DNA from: Desmodesmus armatus | Lineage: Eukaryota > Chlorophyta > Chlorophyceae > Sphaeropleales > Scenedesmaceae | Assembly (NCBI GenBank): GCA_007449985.2 | Contig: VIIQ02000002.1 | Span: 1,054,001 to 1,118,000, forward strand | Direction: 5' to 3' | DNA: 64,000 nucleotides | In this document: positions 39,563 through 52,497 of the stretch, piece after piece | How positions within the stretch are numbered: the stretch's first letter is position 1 | Layout of the letters: each line of letters begins with the position of its first letter | Position numbers and translations under genes: made by a program | Notes under the pieces: model-generated | What the model saw: only the letters and a program-made list of their open reading frames with translations | Database searches by the model: none | Told to the model about the DNA's origin: nothing

Positions 39563-41447
39563 GCTGACAAGCACAGGCAGTGAGCAGATGTGCTGGTGCT
39601 GTCAACAGAACACGACAGAGTCTGCAGCTTCGGGTTCGAGCTTGCTGCACATTCACATTCCTGAAAGCATTCAGATATGACGTTTGCGGGCAAGGACACA
39701 CACAGCACCGAACACGAATTTGAGATCGTTGGGGAGAGCGCGAGTGCGTGTTGTTGGGGCTTGGTGATGCAGTGGTTACGGTGCATGTGTGAGGAAAGGA
39801 CAGCGATCGTCAGTGGCGCAAGTCCATGATGCTCATGGCAGTTTGAGGTTGCAAATGTGCACGGGTGACAGCTGGTGCCCCCAGCAGGGTCCACTCCGCA
39901 AAGGACGGTATCTGATCTAACCAAGGGCTGCTCAATACTCAACAAATGGTAGGTGCATGCTGACATGATGTTCTTCGGCCATGCTTATCAGCGATGTTTC
40001 TCCTCACAGGGTTGCCAGGCTGGCAAGCCGCATGACCAAGCCACTGTTCATGGAAGGACAAGAAGCCTTTTCGAAAACAATGATCACAACTAGGCCGTGT
40101 GTGCACCTGCATTGCTGCAAGCTATGGGCCAATTTGCTGCAGCCACCTGACCTACTCTCAATTGAGAGCTCCCAACAAAAACCTTCACTTGACATTGGCA
40201 ACTGTAGAGTTGCTGGCTGACCTCAACACATCACCACCATCTCAGGTGATACCTTTGACCAACCAAGCCAAGGTTTACGAGCACACCTGCGTCAAAGGAA
40301 CTCTCCTCCTCAACAGACACCCGGCCAGTCAGCCGAACAAACAGAACAGACCCCCCCCCCCGTTGTGAGCACCACCAGGCCAACATCTGAACCAAGACAC
40401 TTTCAGAACGCCAGCCACCAAGCAGCACAGGCATACTGTACAAGCAGCCCCAACCTCCGAACAACTTGTTGAGCCTGCTGGAAGTCTTCGCCACCGCACG
40501 TCCCAAAACAATTGTCATCGGCAGTCCTGCAGCCGCAACGCTCCTGCTGCTTGGGGAGGGGATGTTCCCCTTGGGAACACAGGCCTGCCGTGCAGGCGCC
40601 TGCCCCTTGAAGCAAGACAAACAACACAGCATCTCTGCACATAACATGCCATCAGCGCATGATACAGAATGCCACCCAAACATGTACTGTGATTGCAGGG
40701 CTGCACAATTTGTGGTGTGTTTGTGGCGTGTTTGGATGCACAAGCCGGATCAACCTCAGCACAGGGGTATGTATGGAGCAACTGATCACAACAGTCCTCA
40801 CAACTGTGCATATGTGCGTGATATCAGACAGCACCAGCCACTTGGCTTGCGTGCATCCAAAGGAATGCTGATGTGTGACTGCGTGTAGGTGAATCACTGC
40901 AAGCAGATGAACAAATAGTTGTTGCTGCTTATGATGCGACGCAGCACCACCAGGGCAAGCAGGGCAAGCAGATGCCCTGCGCTGCTGTACAACATGGCTG
41001 CCAGCAGACTGTACATACATACAGTGGCAGCCACACGCGCAGGCGCTGAAGGCACCTGCATAGGGGCAACAACATACACCCCTGGGCTATTGTACAGCAG
41101 GGGAGAGGCCTGCTGTATCACCCAAAACTGGTCCGTGCCTGGACCACAACCACCCAGCCTGCACAAGCCACAGCATGACAAGCCACTGGAAGTGTCAGCC
41201 ACTTCACAGCACCCCACCCACCCCTCCACCAACACCACGCCCTGGCAACATACTGGTTGTGTTCACAAACTCAAGTGGCACACACACAGATCCTAGTATG
41301 TCTCAGTGCACTTCCTCTGCCGACACACCTGCCTATCAACAAAGGACCTGCATGGCCAGAGCCAGCACGCCATGCATATCCTGACCTTGCACCAAAACAA
41401 CATGCACAAAAAACAGAACATGAACAAAGTCACAAGACGCCATGCTG
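39563..41447. other. Upstream region of deubiquitinase gene and 3' region of subtilase gene
   Basis: 1.9 kb between two - strand genes. The half nearer 39563 holds the deubiquitinase promoter and leader. From about 40200 to 41447 the + strand is A/C-rich, as expected for the 3' region of the subtilase gene. A C homopolymer lies near 40351-40360. No supported open frame, tRNA or repeat. Confidence 0.4.
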
Positions 41448-44400
41448 CTAGCTCCAGCGCTGGTCTCCCTGCTGTCCTGCATCCCCAGGCAGCAGGGAAG
41501 GTTGCGCTGCAGGAGCCTCAGCGGAATACTCAGGTGACAGCGGCCTCCAGTGCGACAGGAGCGCCTCCCGCTGCTGCGACTGAGCAAATGTCTCGCCATG
41601 TGCACTCTTACTGCGCAGCTGCTGCCCGACAGGCCGCTGTGTTGCTGCCATAGGCATGCTGGGCGCATGTGCCAAGCCAAACACCTCATCGCAGCCTCCG
41701 CCCATGCTTGCTGCCTCCTCGGCTGCATTGCCAAATGTGAAGCTGTTGCTGCACCTGGGCATACCCCGGGGCAGGCTGTACTGCATGTCTGGGCTGAATG
41801 GAGACCCAGGCGGGGGCAGCATGCTGTCAGACACGCGGCTCACAGGGCGCTTGCGCACCACCACGCGCAGCTCACCAGCGGCTGTAGGGACCACAGGTGT
41901 GCCCAGCACACCGCAGCGGCCGCCGGCCAGCACAGGAGTGCCCACCGGGCTCACAGGGGCCGAGTGCATGGCAGGGGTCGGGGACGATCGGGTGCCTCGC
42001 ATCAAGCTACTCGCTGGCACAGACACAGGCCTGTAGGGCACTGGCATGAAGCCACCCTTGGCACTGTGCCTTGCCAGCCTTACCCTCAGGGGCTCGTAGG
42101 GATCCTGGGGTGAGGCGTCGGGGGAGTCCTGTTCGCTGTGTGCTGGGCTCAGGCTGAGGCCGCTGGAGTGGCTGTCGCGCAGGCTGCCGCTGCTGGTGCT
42201 GCCGCTGCTGAAGCTGACTCCACCCTCTGCAAAGGGGCTGGCAGCACTGCGCAGCCCACCAAGGCCCAGGCTGGCCCTCTTGGTGGGGCTGAGCTGCTCG
42301 ATGAGGCTGGGGTCGGCCAGCAGGGCCTGCATGAGTGCTGCCTCGCCGGTAGGGGCGCGGCCCATGGCCTTGTTCATAGACATGTCCTTGTGGACGGCTG
42401 TCGTGAGGCTGTAGGAGCGGTATATCTGGTAACGGCGCACGCCCACACTGAGCAGCGCCACGCACATCAGCACCATCGCCCCTGCAAGCACCAGGTGCTG
42501 CAGCGGGACAAGCAGCGTGCCAGCCGCTGCGTCGCCACGCACCGTCACAGCTTGCGCCTGAAGGCTGCGAGCAGCAGCACCCTCTGCAATGCCCTGGGCT
42601 GTCTGCTGCTCGCCTGACATTGCGTTGGCGGCCTTCTTGGCGGTTGCATTGATCCAGCGGCAGACCATCAGCGGGACCTTGATGGCAACTGACATGTTGG
42701 TGTCACGGATCCATGCGGGCACAGCTGCTGCTGGGGTCCAGGTCAGCCTGCGGCCCTTGGCTGCGGTGTCTGGTGAGCTGCTGGAGGCCACGGACTGCAT
42801 CACAGTCGGCTGCGTGGTCATGGCCCCCACCAGGGCATTGACCAGTGACGCCGGATCGGAAGAGACATCCTGTGGCAGCGTCACAGCCCCTGCTGGCTGC
42901 TCTGGGGAGGGCTGTGCGACAGTGGGCTGTGCGGCAGCAGCTGCTGCTGCCACAGCAGCAGCATCCACCGGTGCTGCTGTGGGTTCTGCCACTGGGGCTG
43001 CGGCTGCAGCAGCCTGTTGCGCTGCTGCAGCGGCTGCGGCAGCTTGTTGAGCTGCTGCTGCCTCCTGAGCTGCTGCGGCAGCCTGTTGAGCAGCAGCCGC
43101 CTCTTGGGCAGCAGCAGCAGCAGCAGCAGCTGCGGCGTCCACTACTGGTGCTGCGGGGGCAGGCTGTGGCTGTGCAGCAGCCTGTTGAGCTGCTGCGGCA
43201 GCAGCAGCGGCAGCAGCGGCGTCTGGCACTGGAGCAGGGGTGGTGGTGGGCTGTGGCTGTGGCTGCACAACGGTCTCTGGGGACACTGCTGGTGCTGCTG
43301 TGGCTGTTGCGGCTGTAGGCTGTGGCTGTGTGGGGCTAGCCGCCGGGGCCACAGCAGAGATAGCAGGAGAGATGGCAGCTGCAGCAGCAGCCACACCACT
43401 GCTGGCGACCATGGCGGAAGGCTGTGCTGGCCCCTTCTCCTCCACCACTGCTGGCGCCGCAGCCACCGCTGGCTGCACAGGTGCCGCTGCTGCCGCGGGC
43501 ACTGCCTGCTGCATGGCCTGTGGGGTGCAGCCGGCGAGGGTCTTGAGCGCTGTGGGGTCAGGGTTGAAGGGGCTGCTGAGCGTGCCAGAGAAGGCCCCCT
43601 GCACCACCAGGGAGTAGTTCTGGCTCTTTGTGAGCTGGCTCAGCATAGCTGAGGAGACTGTGATGTCGAGGCCGCCTGGGGGCACGTTGCGCAGCCACAC
43701 TCGCTCCACTGTGTTGAGGGAGTCCTTCTCCAGTTCCATGTTGCCAAAGAAGGACTGGCCACCCATGCCGGAAGACACCACTGTGAGGTCCAGGTCGTTC
43801 ACCAGGGCCTTGCCGGCACTAGGGGCGGCTGCGGGGTCGTACCAGGCGAGGGTGATGCGCACGTCACCGCCGGTGGTCTGCAGGCAATACTTGTGGGTGT
43901 CCTGGGAGACGATGGGCACTCGGTCGGCAAACTGCGCACAAACGCAGGCGAGCGACAGGGGCAGCAGCAGTGGCGGGGAGCAACATTGTGAGCTCATGGA
44001 GTACGTGGCCAAGTTGTACTCATAGAGATGCCACACACGACACTACACCATCTGCTGTTGCAGGTCAGCCCACAATAAAATTGTAGTGTTGTTGTGCACG
44101 TCGAGCAAGGCAGAACCACCAGACACCCTGGAACCACCATGCTTAAGCTCCGATGTTCTACATAGTACAACTGCAGCAAGCCATGTTGCTCAATGGCTGC
44201 ACAGCAACCTGCACCTTCCACCCACCCACCTGCAGGTTTGTGCTGCAGTTGCTTGCCAGCTTGACCGCATTGCACAGGCAGAGGCGCCCAAAGCCCTGGC
44301 GTGTGCTGGGGGACTCCTCCAGCGGCAGGTACTGCTCCGTGTTGCCTTGCATGTCGCAGGCACCACCCAACATCACAGCCTTCATCAGGGGGCCTGAGGG

Positions 44401-47400
44401 TGTGTAGGCCGCATTCCCAACAGCACCACTGGGGTAGAACCCATCCATGAAGTACTGCCGGATGATGGCCGTGTGTCCTGCTGTCATGGGGGTAGCCATG
44501 CTGGTGCCTGCCTTGCGGCCAATGTTGCAGGTCTCTGCGTTCTCTGTGGAGGGGTCCATGTCCCCACTGGATGCAGACACCAACTCCCCAGGGGCAACAA
44601 GGTCAGGCTTGATGCGGCCATCAGCGGTGGGACCGAAAGAAGAGAAGGAGGCAATGTCTTCGTACGCGGGCCAGCCCTGTGCGTAGCGCTCGATGGTGGC
44701 CGCGACGGAGTCGGCAGTGTCGAAGAAGGACCACAGCTCTCTGCCGGTGCGCCTGGTGAGGCCGAAGACGGGGATGGCGGAGGCTGGTCCTGCCTCCTGG
44801 GCATCCATCTTGAAGTAGCCACCAGGCCTAAGGGGAGACGGCAGGTGAGGCAGCGCAGGCAAGGGTCAAAACTAGGCAGCTGTGACAACGCACGGTACAA
44901 CAAACCCACACTGCAGCTAGTGTGCTGTGCTTTGCACTGCTACTGCGTACGAGGACGCATGATGAGAATCATCATCACCATTTGCGTAAGTTTTCAATCA
45001 AAGCACCCGCAAGCGCCTGTCGCCTAGAGCAGCCGGTTCATACCACACCCACACAGCACACGGTCAGTAAGCAAGCAGCAGTGTTGCCCTGTCGGCTGCC
45101 ACTCACTTGTCATTGATGATCACCACGGCAGCCACACCAGCAGCAGCCCCAGCCTTGAGCTTCTCACTGAAGTAGCAAGAGCCACGCTTGACCAGCAGGA
45201 TGGTGTTCACGTAGCCACCGCCAGCAGCACCTTCCAAGGCGCCACAGCCCTGCTCAGGCGAGGCACGCACCACGCGCAGGCCCTTGTTGGAGAGGCTGGC
45301 ACCGTCACCACCAAAGTCTGCAGCACAAACGGGGCAGGGTGCAGTGCAGTTGCAGGGTTGGTGTGGGATGCTTTGGCAAGGCTCTACAGGTCTCTTCGGC
45401 CCCCAACAGGCAGCAGATCAGGCCAGGTAGTTGTCACCGTTCCGAACCAAGACAGGCAGCAGGCCACAAGACATGCTGTGAGCAGGCTTGCCAGGAGGAT
45501 GTTCAGCCTCCCTGCCAACCAGTGCACACTGACATGGACATCAGCAAGCTGCACCCACCTGCTTTCACAAGGCGCACGCCCACATACTGCAGCGGCTTGT
45601 CCTTGCGCTTGATCTCCACACTCATCATGAACACCGGGGCGATGGTTTGGCTGACGTAGTTGGACACAGCAGATTTTGTGGCGCCGATAGTAACTGTGTT
45701 CTTGGCAGTCGCAGGTGAGGTGATGGTGGAGTCTAGGTTGTCATTTTCGCCATAGTTGCCGGCAGCAAAGTGACTGATGCAATCCTGGTTGTTGTGAAGC
45801 CAGTTGTCCAGGGACCTGGCCTGGCCATCGTACACAGGGGATGTGGAGCCCCATGAATCTGCAGTAGTAATGAAGGCAGGCAGCGGCAGCAACAGCAGAT
45901 CGAGCAGAGCACATTGTGAGTCGAAGCAGTCTTTGGGCTGGTGTCAACGCTGTATGCAGGACTCTGACGCACGCGATGTGCGCACGCCTGCAACACCCTG
46001 CAGGGTGGTCAAATCACAATGACATGCATGATTGCTCCTGACAGGCAGGCCTCCTTCCACAGGCGCGTGAACATCATTCTGCACTGCAGCCTCTGGCCGG
46101 CACCTATGCCTGCACCCACCTGAGAAGATGCGTGCGCCATTTGCATACAGCTTGGGGAAGTAGTCTCGCTCGAGGTCTTGCGGTGCGTTGACATCGCCAC
46201 CAGCTGTCCTGCTGAGGTCAGCAAACGCCAGCCGTGCACCCTTGGCAGCCCCAGTGGCCTTGCTGTCAGGTGCGTTGGGGTTGTAGCCTGCCACACTGCC
46301 TGCAGTGTGGGTGCCGTGCCCCACCAAGTCCCTGAAGTGTTCGTCGGCTAGGCCCCAGTAGTACACAACCTTCCTGTGCTGTGGGTTTGCCCACTCCTTG
46401 GAGCCAGTAGGCAGCGCAAAGGGGTTTTGCGGGTCGGAGAAGAAGCAGCTGTTCATGTCAATGCCAGAGTCACCGATGCCCACGACCTGCCCTTTGCCAT
46501 CCAGGCCTGCTGTCCAGAAGACAGTTGCATCAGGTGTGCTGTAGTCCAGGGCAGTCTTCGTAGTGCTGGCCTGCAGGCAGAAACAGGCACATAGGCCGTG
46601 TCAACACACAGTCACAGGCTGCTTGCGGCTGTAAGTTGACCGCTGAGTGGGGTGGCAGCTGCAAGCTGCTCCAACGACTATGACGATGCTGCCAGCTGTC
46701 AAGCTGTAGTGGTGCTACCAAGCGCCGGTTAGCTGTTTGCCACATCCCTCGGTGTGCACAGCAGCGGCATACAAACATCAGCAGGCCCCACCTGAATGAT
46801 CTTGCTTGCTGCCATGTTCTGGAAGTACAGGCGGGGCCGAGGGGCCAGCCAGTGCACCACTGCTTGGTTGGACAACCAGTATAGCACTTCAGACAAGTCC
46901 TGCACAGGTCAAACCCACAGCACAGCAACACAACACTTGGCCCAGCTGCTTGCAAGGAATGCTTGGGGAGGGCGCACATTCGGGGACCCCTGGGAGTTGG
47001 TGTGACAGCAGAGCAGCTGCTGCTGCTCAGATGTGTGCAACTGCTGTGCCCGTCAACGCGTATCGCCGCTGCTGCTACTACTTTGATTTCGGGTAGCCTT
47101 GCAAACCCCTGCTGCGGCATGCAGCGCATGCACCATGTGCGGCTAATATGGGTCGGCTACTACCCCGTCCAAAGCTGTACCGCACACAGCAAAGCAGCTG
47201 TTTTCTCACCAAGCGGACAACGCGAACCCACACCCACCTGAGGGCACGCTGCGACATCCAGCTCCCAGGGTGAGACGGCCACCAACTCAGGCTGGCACAG
47301 CTGCTGGTGCTCCCTGCTGCGGTCAGAGGCCATCACCACTGCTTGCAGGGGCTGGGCCCAGTCGCTGGCTGCAGCTGCTGCTGGGTGAAACTGATCCTGC

Positions 47401-48544
47401 CTTACTTTCATGCGCTGCAAGTCGGCTTGAGAGATCTCTGCAAAGTGAACGCCAATCAGCACCTTCCTGGGCGCCTTGTGTTTGAGCTCGCTGCCGATCG
47501 CTGCATCTGCTGTCGCCGCTGCTGCTGCGAGGCGCAGGTGTTGGGCTGCATGTGCAGCCTTGAGATGCTGCACTGCTGCGTGTGCCATGATGCGCTTGTG
47601 CACCTGCAGGTGGTGGCTGGTGCCCGCGGCTGCTTGTGTTTCCTGCTGCTGCAGGTGCTGCTGGACCACCTCCAGCACCGGATGCCACTCGGGGGCAAGC
47701 TTGTAGTCTGGGGCATATGGCACCTGCGCGGCAGGAGGGCAGCCACACCGGTGCATTTTGTTGGTTGCGATCGGAAATACGTACATTGCTATGAGTGGAC
47801 ATTACTAGCATGCATGAAGTGCAATCTGGACGCCAACACCCCAGGTCCCAGCGCAGCAGCGGAACAGCCTGGTAGAAGCCAGATACACGTGCAGGCTGCC
47901 ATTGCATGTACATGCCCACTGAACGATGGTCATAGCCCTCACCAGGGTGTGTGGCTGATAGGCATCAGGCTTGAGTGCCTCTGGCAGCACCAGCAGCAAC
48001 CAGGTGTGGTCTGGCAGGGAGGTACTGATGACCGCCCCATCTGCATGCAGTTGCGATGCCAAATGGTCCGCCTCCTGTCTCGAGTAACCTACGGAACAGC
48101 ACAGTGTTGTTAGCACCCCTGATCCTCGCCATTACTCCCAGTCCCGGCCAACTCGTCCTAAGGCCAACTCACCGTCCTGCAGCTGCAGCAGCAACTGCAT
48201 TCTGCCACGAAGAGGTCCCCATCGGCTGTCTCTGCACTCGTTGTAGCCCAACAGCTGCCTACGCTGCCCGCTGTCGCCCAGCCTGCAGCAGAAAATATTG
48301 GCATCGGCCGGTGCGGGTGATGGGTATGTGCCGGGCCATACAGGACATCGTCTACATGATATGCACAACTGCTAAAACGCTTTCACGCTGAGCAGCACAG
48401 TCTGGACCGCTGCACGCACCAATCAAGTTCTGTGGGGGACTCCCCTCTCGAAATCACCGCCGTACGCAGCAGGGTCGATCCGCTGATCACTTTACTGTGT
48501 ACAACCAAGAACGCAATCCATATGTGCACGATGTTTGGCTGCAT
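41448..48544 (-). CDS. Giant membrane-anchored subtilase (S8) with PA domain, about 1672 aa
   Basis: Ten exons on the - strand: 48544-48420, 48282-48173, 48088-47943, 47723-47238, 46899-46792, 46570-46120, 45858-45559, 45317-45107, 44827-44230 and 43931-41448. All nine junctions keep phase. The N-terminus has a signal-like stretch (MQPNIVHIWIAFLVVHSKVI), then a long pro-region. The catalytic triad is complete: Asp in VVGIGDSGID (about 359), His in GHGTHTAG (about 413), Ser in GTSMATPMTAG (about 754), with the oxyanion Asn in HFAAGN. A protease-associated (PA) insert lies at about 575-645. A jelly-roll module with VNDLDLTV follows, then about 300 residues of Ala/Gln/Pro repeats. A transmembrane helix follows at about 1310-1335 (LVLAGAMVLMCVALLSVGV), then a roughly 330-residue Ser-rich cytosolic tail. 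This fits a type-I cell-surface or endomembrane processing protease. In-frame Met codons at 48583 and 48703 are alternative starts. Confidence 0.92.
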
Positions 48545-48804
48545 CGCACTACGCGGCAGGAAGAGAAGGCTAGTATGCAGCATCCATGTCTTGCGGAACC
48601 GTCGAATGCATTCTTTCAGCAGTTTGTCTTCTTCTTGCTGCGCTGCCTGCCAGAGCTGATACATTTCGTCGGAACAAAGGAAAAAGTAACATGTGGAAGT
48701 CAAAACTGCCGAGTTAGTGGTGATCAGGGCGACGACAGGGTGTAGATCATGACTTCATCACTTCATAGGGCCTTCTGGCTGGCCTGCAGCGGCATTCAGC
48801 AAGC
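48545..48804. promoter_or_regulatory. Shared upstream region of divergent subtilase and permease genes
   Basis: Only about 260 bases separate the two chosen start codons. If the upstream Met at 48703 is the true subtilase start, the gap is about 100 bases. It must contain both promoters and leaders. No TATA-like or known motif stands out. Confidence 0.4.
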
Positions 48805-50608
48805 ATGAAAGCCAGCCTGTCCACAACGCCGCTGTCCAATGCTTTTGTGGGGCCTCCTTTCTGCCATGTGCAGCATGCCTGCTGCTTGTGGAAGCAAATT
48901 CAGTGTCCCGCAAATCAATACCAACGACAGATGGCAGCCCCTCATAGCAGTAACCTTGATCAAGCTGAGACACAGCTCTTCTCCAACCTCAACCCGCGCA
49001 CGCTGAAACACGAACCTGGATCTGTATGGGGCTCTGCATTGCTGGTGTCTGGAACTACAGTTGGAGCTGGCATATTGGTAAGAAAGAAGTTCCACTCACT
49101 TGTTGCATTATTATAAGCTGAAGGAGGCTGGCTGGAGGGGGGGGGGGGCACCCACTCCAGTGGAGGCAGAGTGACCGGTGCTTCCACATGGTGCACGGGA
49201 GGCTCTGGAAGCCTGTTTTGTACATGTGAAACTCACTACATTCATTTCCCTTCAACAAGTACCACCCCTGTGTCTGACATAATTCCTCCAGTTCACCCCC
49301 CCCCCCAGCACACTCACTCCCGACCCACTCTGAAAGCAGCAGTGGTGTAAGGCTGCAGCCTCACACCCTGTCAGCACCGCGACTTACTCAATGCTCCGTC
49401 AAGTCTTCCCCTGGGATCTGTCTGGGCATCAGGACTGCGCTGTGCCAGTGGGCGCACCCTTCGCAGCGGGGCTGCATGTGCACAGCGTCTTTGCCATAGC
49501 CCCCCCCCTTACACGTCTCAGCTGTTGCTGCAAGCTATGCACGTCTGCTTTTATCGCTTTCTGCCTGTCTGCTTGTGCTGCAGGCGCTGCCCTCTGTCAC
49601 GCAGGAGGCCGGGTTTGTGCCTGCAGCGGCAACACTGACGGCTGTATGTGCATTCAGCATAGCAACAGGTGCGTCTGTTACGTTGTGTGAGTACAAGTAG
49701 CACACCTTGTGCGTTGGGGCAATGGCAGTGATCTGCAGCACTGAAGCCACATTCACAGCCAACCACACCATGGCCTGCCTCGCTGTGCGCCCCACAGAGC
49801 CACACTGCTGATGCCTCTGCTGTCCAACCACAGTGGCCATGCATGCAGTGTCCGGTGTTTTACAGCAACCCAAACAGTTGAGCATGCTGGCAAAGATAGC
49901 CAAAAACCTTGCAGGCCACCCTGGCCTCCCTACTTGAGCAGCAAGCACTGCAAGACGTGACTCATGCCAAGGTTGACGTGATACCATCCGACGACACGTC
50001 TTTGCTCCCCTGCTGTTGCTGCTGCTGCAGGTCTGTTGGTTGCTGAGGTCAGCCTGCGGCTGATGCAGCAGCGGGGTGCAGGCAGTGTGTCCATGATCAG
50101 CATGGCCAGCAGCACACTGGGCTCAGGGGCAGCAGCCGCTGCCTCAGCTGCCTACATCTTCCTGCACTATGCACTCCTGGTGAGCAGGCCACCTGAGTGC
50201 ACAGCAGCAGCATCTGAGCAACACAGCTGTCATTTGTGAGGCTGGGTGTCCTGTTCTTGCATGTTGCCTTGCGAGCCAGCTCCTGTATTGGACGTAATGC
50301 ATGGCCTGACCCATTCAGCAGCAGTATTCACCAGGGGGCATGCTGTGGTTGCAGCAGCCGTGGAAGCATGGCTGCAGTGGGTGTGTGGTGCAGTGCTGTG
50401 CTGCTGATCTCAAGGTGCCCTGTTGCCTGGCTGGTGGCATGCTTGGCGGCCCTGGTTGTGTTTGCAGGTGGCCTACATCAGCAAAGCTGGGGAGATAGTG
50501 GCTGGAGCCACAGACCTACCCCTCGTGCCTTCTGCTGCTGCGTTCACACTGGCGTTTGGTCTTCTGTGAGTGGCTGGCACTGTACCACGTGCAGCACAGA
50601 GACATTGC

Positions 50609-50644
<36 letters not shown>

Positions 50645-52497
50645 ACAGCCGCCAGCACTGCCGACGGCATCGGTGTCAGGCTGATTGCGTGAGTGTTCAG
50701 GGAATGCATACGGCAGCAGCACCAACAGGCAGTCAGCTTGCTGTTGGTGCCTCACAGGGCCAACTAGACTCAGTGAGTCCGTGAAAGTGCTGGCTGGGCG
50801 GTGGAAAGTGTTCTGGTGTGGCCAGCAAGAGTGTCTGCAGAGCTGTCATCACTGGTCAGACCCGGTCTGACAGTATTGCTGTACTTGCATTGTGTGTGCT
50901 GCTGCAGGTGCTATTTGACCTCGCAGCAGCAGCTGGACAGGCTGAATGGGGCGCTGGTGGGGCTGGTGGTGGCCTGCTTCCTGGTGAGGGGGCTGAGCTG
51001 CGCTGATTGTGTGCAGACCTGCTGTTGGGTTTGGTCACTACACACTGGCAGTCGAGGACAGCACTCGCACAAACCACACGTGAATGACCAGCCACCCACC
51101 AGCGCCCCATTGGCAGTGATGCAGCACACCGACCAGAGACATCCCACGCTGTTGACAGATCAGTCCAGTTATGGCACAGTGCAGCATCATTTATGCAAGT
51201 GTTTGCAGGCCTGTGCTTTTCCGCCTGACTGCGTGAGTGGTGCTCTGGTGCTTGTGCCCTGCAGGGCCTCCTAGTAGCTGCCAGCCCTGGCGTCGATGTT
51301 GTCAGCCTAGGGGAGCGCGGCAACTGGTCTGCAGTCCCCGCCACGCTGCCAGTCGTGGCGCTCGCATTTGTGTTCCACAACGTTGTGCCTGTGGTGGTGC
51401 AAGCTCTGGAGGGTGACAGGCGCAAGGTGGCAACAGCTATCTGTGCTGGGGTTGCCATCCCGTGGCTGATGTTTGTCAGCTGGGAGGCAGCTATCCTGGG
51501 CTCCCTAGGGCCCTTGGAGGCTGCACCAGCAGCTGCAGTGGTGAGCCAGGCTGGTGGGCCAGCAGTGGCGGGCAGTCAGCTGCAGGTACAGACTGCACCA
51601 CAGACTGCTACGATGGGGAGCAGCGTCAGCCAAACACCAGGAACAAGCAGCAGCAGCAGCAGCAGCGCCCCTGCGGCAGACCCATTAGCAGCATTGGCGT
51701 CTGGCAATGCGACCGTTGGGCCGCTGATTCAGGGCTTCTCCTTCCTGGCCATTGCCACCAGCTTTATAGGCTTCATCCTGGGCCTGACAGACTTCATTGT
51801 GGATGGCCTCAAGCTGCCCAACCGCCAGGCCCCAGTGCCCTACATGCTCACACTGCTCCCACCCTTTGTGGTGGCAGTCAGCAACCCCAACATCTTCCTG
51901 CAAGCACTCGACACAGCAGGTGGGGGTGCGCTGAGGGGCAGCGGGTCAAAGCTGTGGCGTGATGTGCTCTGTTGCCTGTGTGTGCTCTTTGCTCTGTATC
52001 CTGCCGCAGCATGGTGGTCGTTGCTAGTGGGTCATTTGTACACAGGCACAGCACCGCAGTCACCAGGTACACAGTCACTGTGACAGAGCTGCGCATGTAC
52101 GGCCGGCTACTTTGTCAAATCGGCCACATCAGCAAGATCACGTGCCTCCTGTGAGTTCCTCTGTGCCGCCTGCTGCTGCGGCTGTCACATGGATACTGTA
52201 CTGCAATCAGGGGTGGTGATGACACCCAGCCTGATGCCACCCTGCCACGTGCCTGTTTGTGTGCGCCCTGCAGGGACGTACGGCGTGCTGACATTGTTTG
52301 GCATTCTGCCGGCAGCAATGGCTTGGCAGGCGCGCTATGGGGCCACAGCACAGCAACAGCAGTCAGACACAGCAGCATTTTCTCTACCAGCCCCCCAGCC
52401 GTTGCTGCCCGGGGGTGCACCAGTGTTGATTGCAGTTGGAGGGGCAGCAGCAGCTGTTGTCATGTCTGAGTTGCTTGGACTTATCATTGATCGGTGA
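48805..52497 (+). CDS. Tyrosine/tryptophan permease (ArAAP family), probably plastid
   Basis: Seven exons: 48805-49077, 49584-49668, 50031-50179, 50468-50565, 50908-50983, 51265-51919 and 52274-52497, giving 519 aa in phase. The first helix GSALLVSGTTVGAGILALP carries the unwound Gly-rich segment of aromatic amino-acid/proton symporters. Further spans include ATLTAVCAFSIATGLLVAEV, AAYIFLHYALLVAYISKAGE, ALVGLVVACFLGLLVAA, VVALAFVFHNVVPVVVQAL, FLAIATSFIGFILGLTDFIVD and VLTLFGILPAAMAW. This is the Tyr/Trp permease family found in bacteria and plant chloroplasts. About 40 residues precede the family homology; that extension is compatible with a transit peptide but is not strongly diagnostic. A Ser/Ala/Gln-rich loop of about 70 residues sits near 51500-51690. 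The family call is firm; location and substrate are inferred. Confidence 0.93.
50610..50643. repeat. (CAG)11 microsatellite in intron 4 of the permease gene
   Basis: About eleven uninterrupted CAG units just after the donor of the intron 50566-50907. Likely length-polymorphic. Confidence 0.85.

Noticed and set aside
39600..39660. GGGTTCGAGC motif resembling a tRNA B box
   Set aside because: No A box, cloverleaf or acceptor stem can be formed around it. The copy near 57885 on the - strand also fails.
42589..43652. + strand Ala/Cys-rich frames up to 211 codons
   Set aside because: Antisense to the Ala/Gln stalk of the subtilase.
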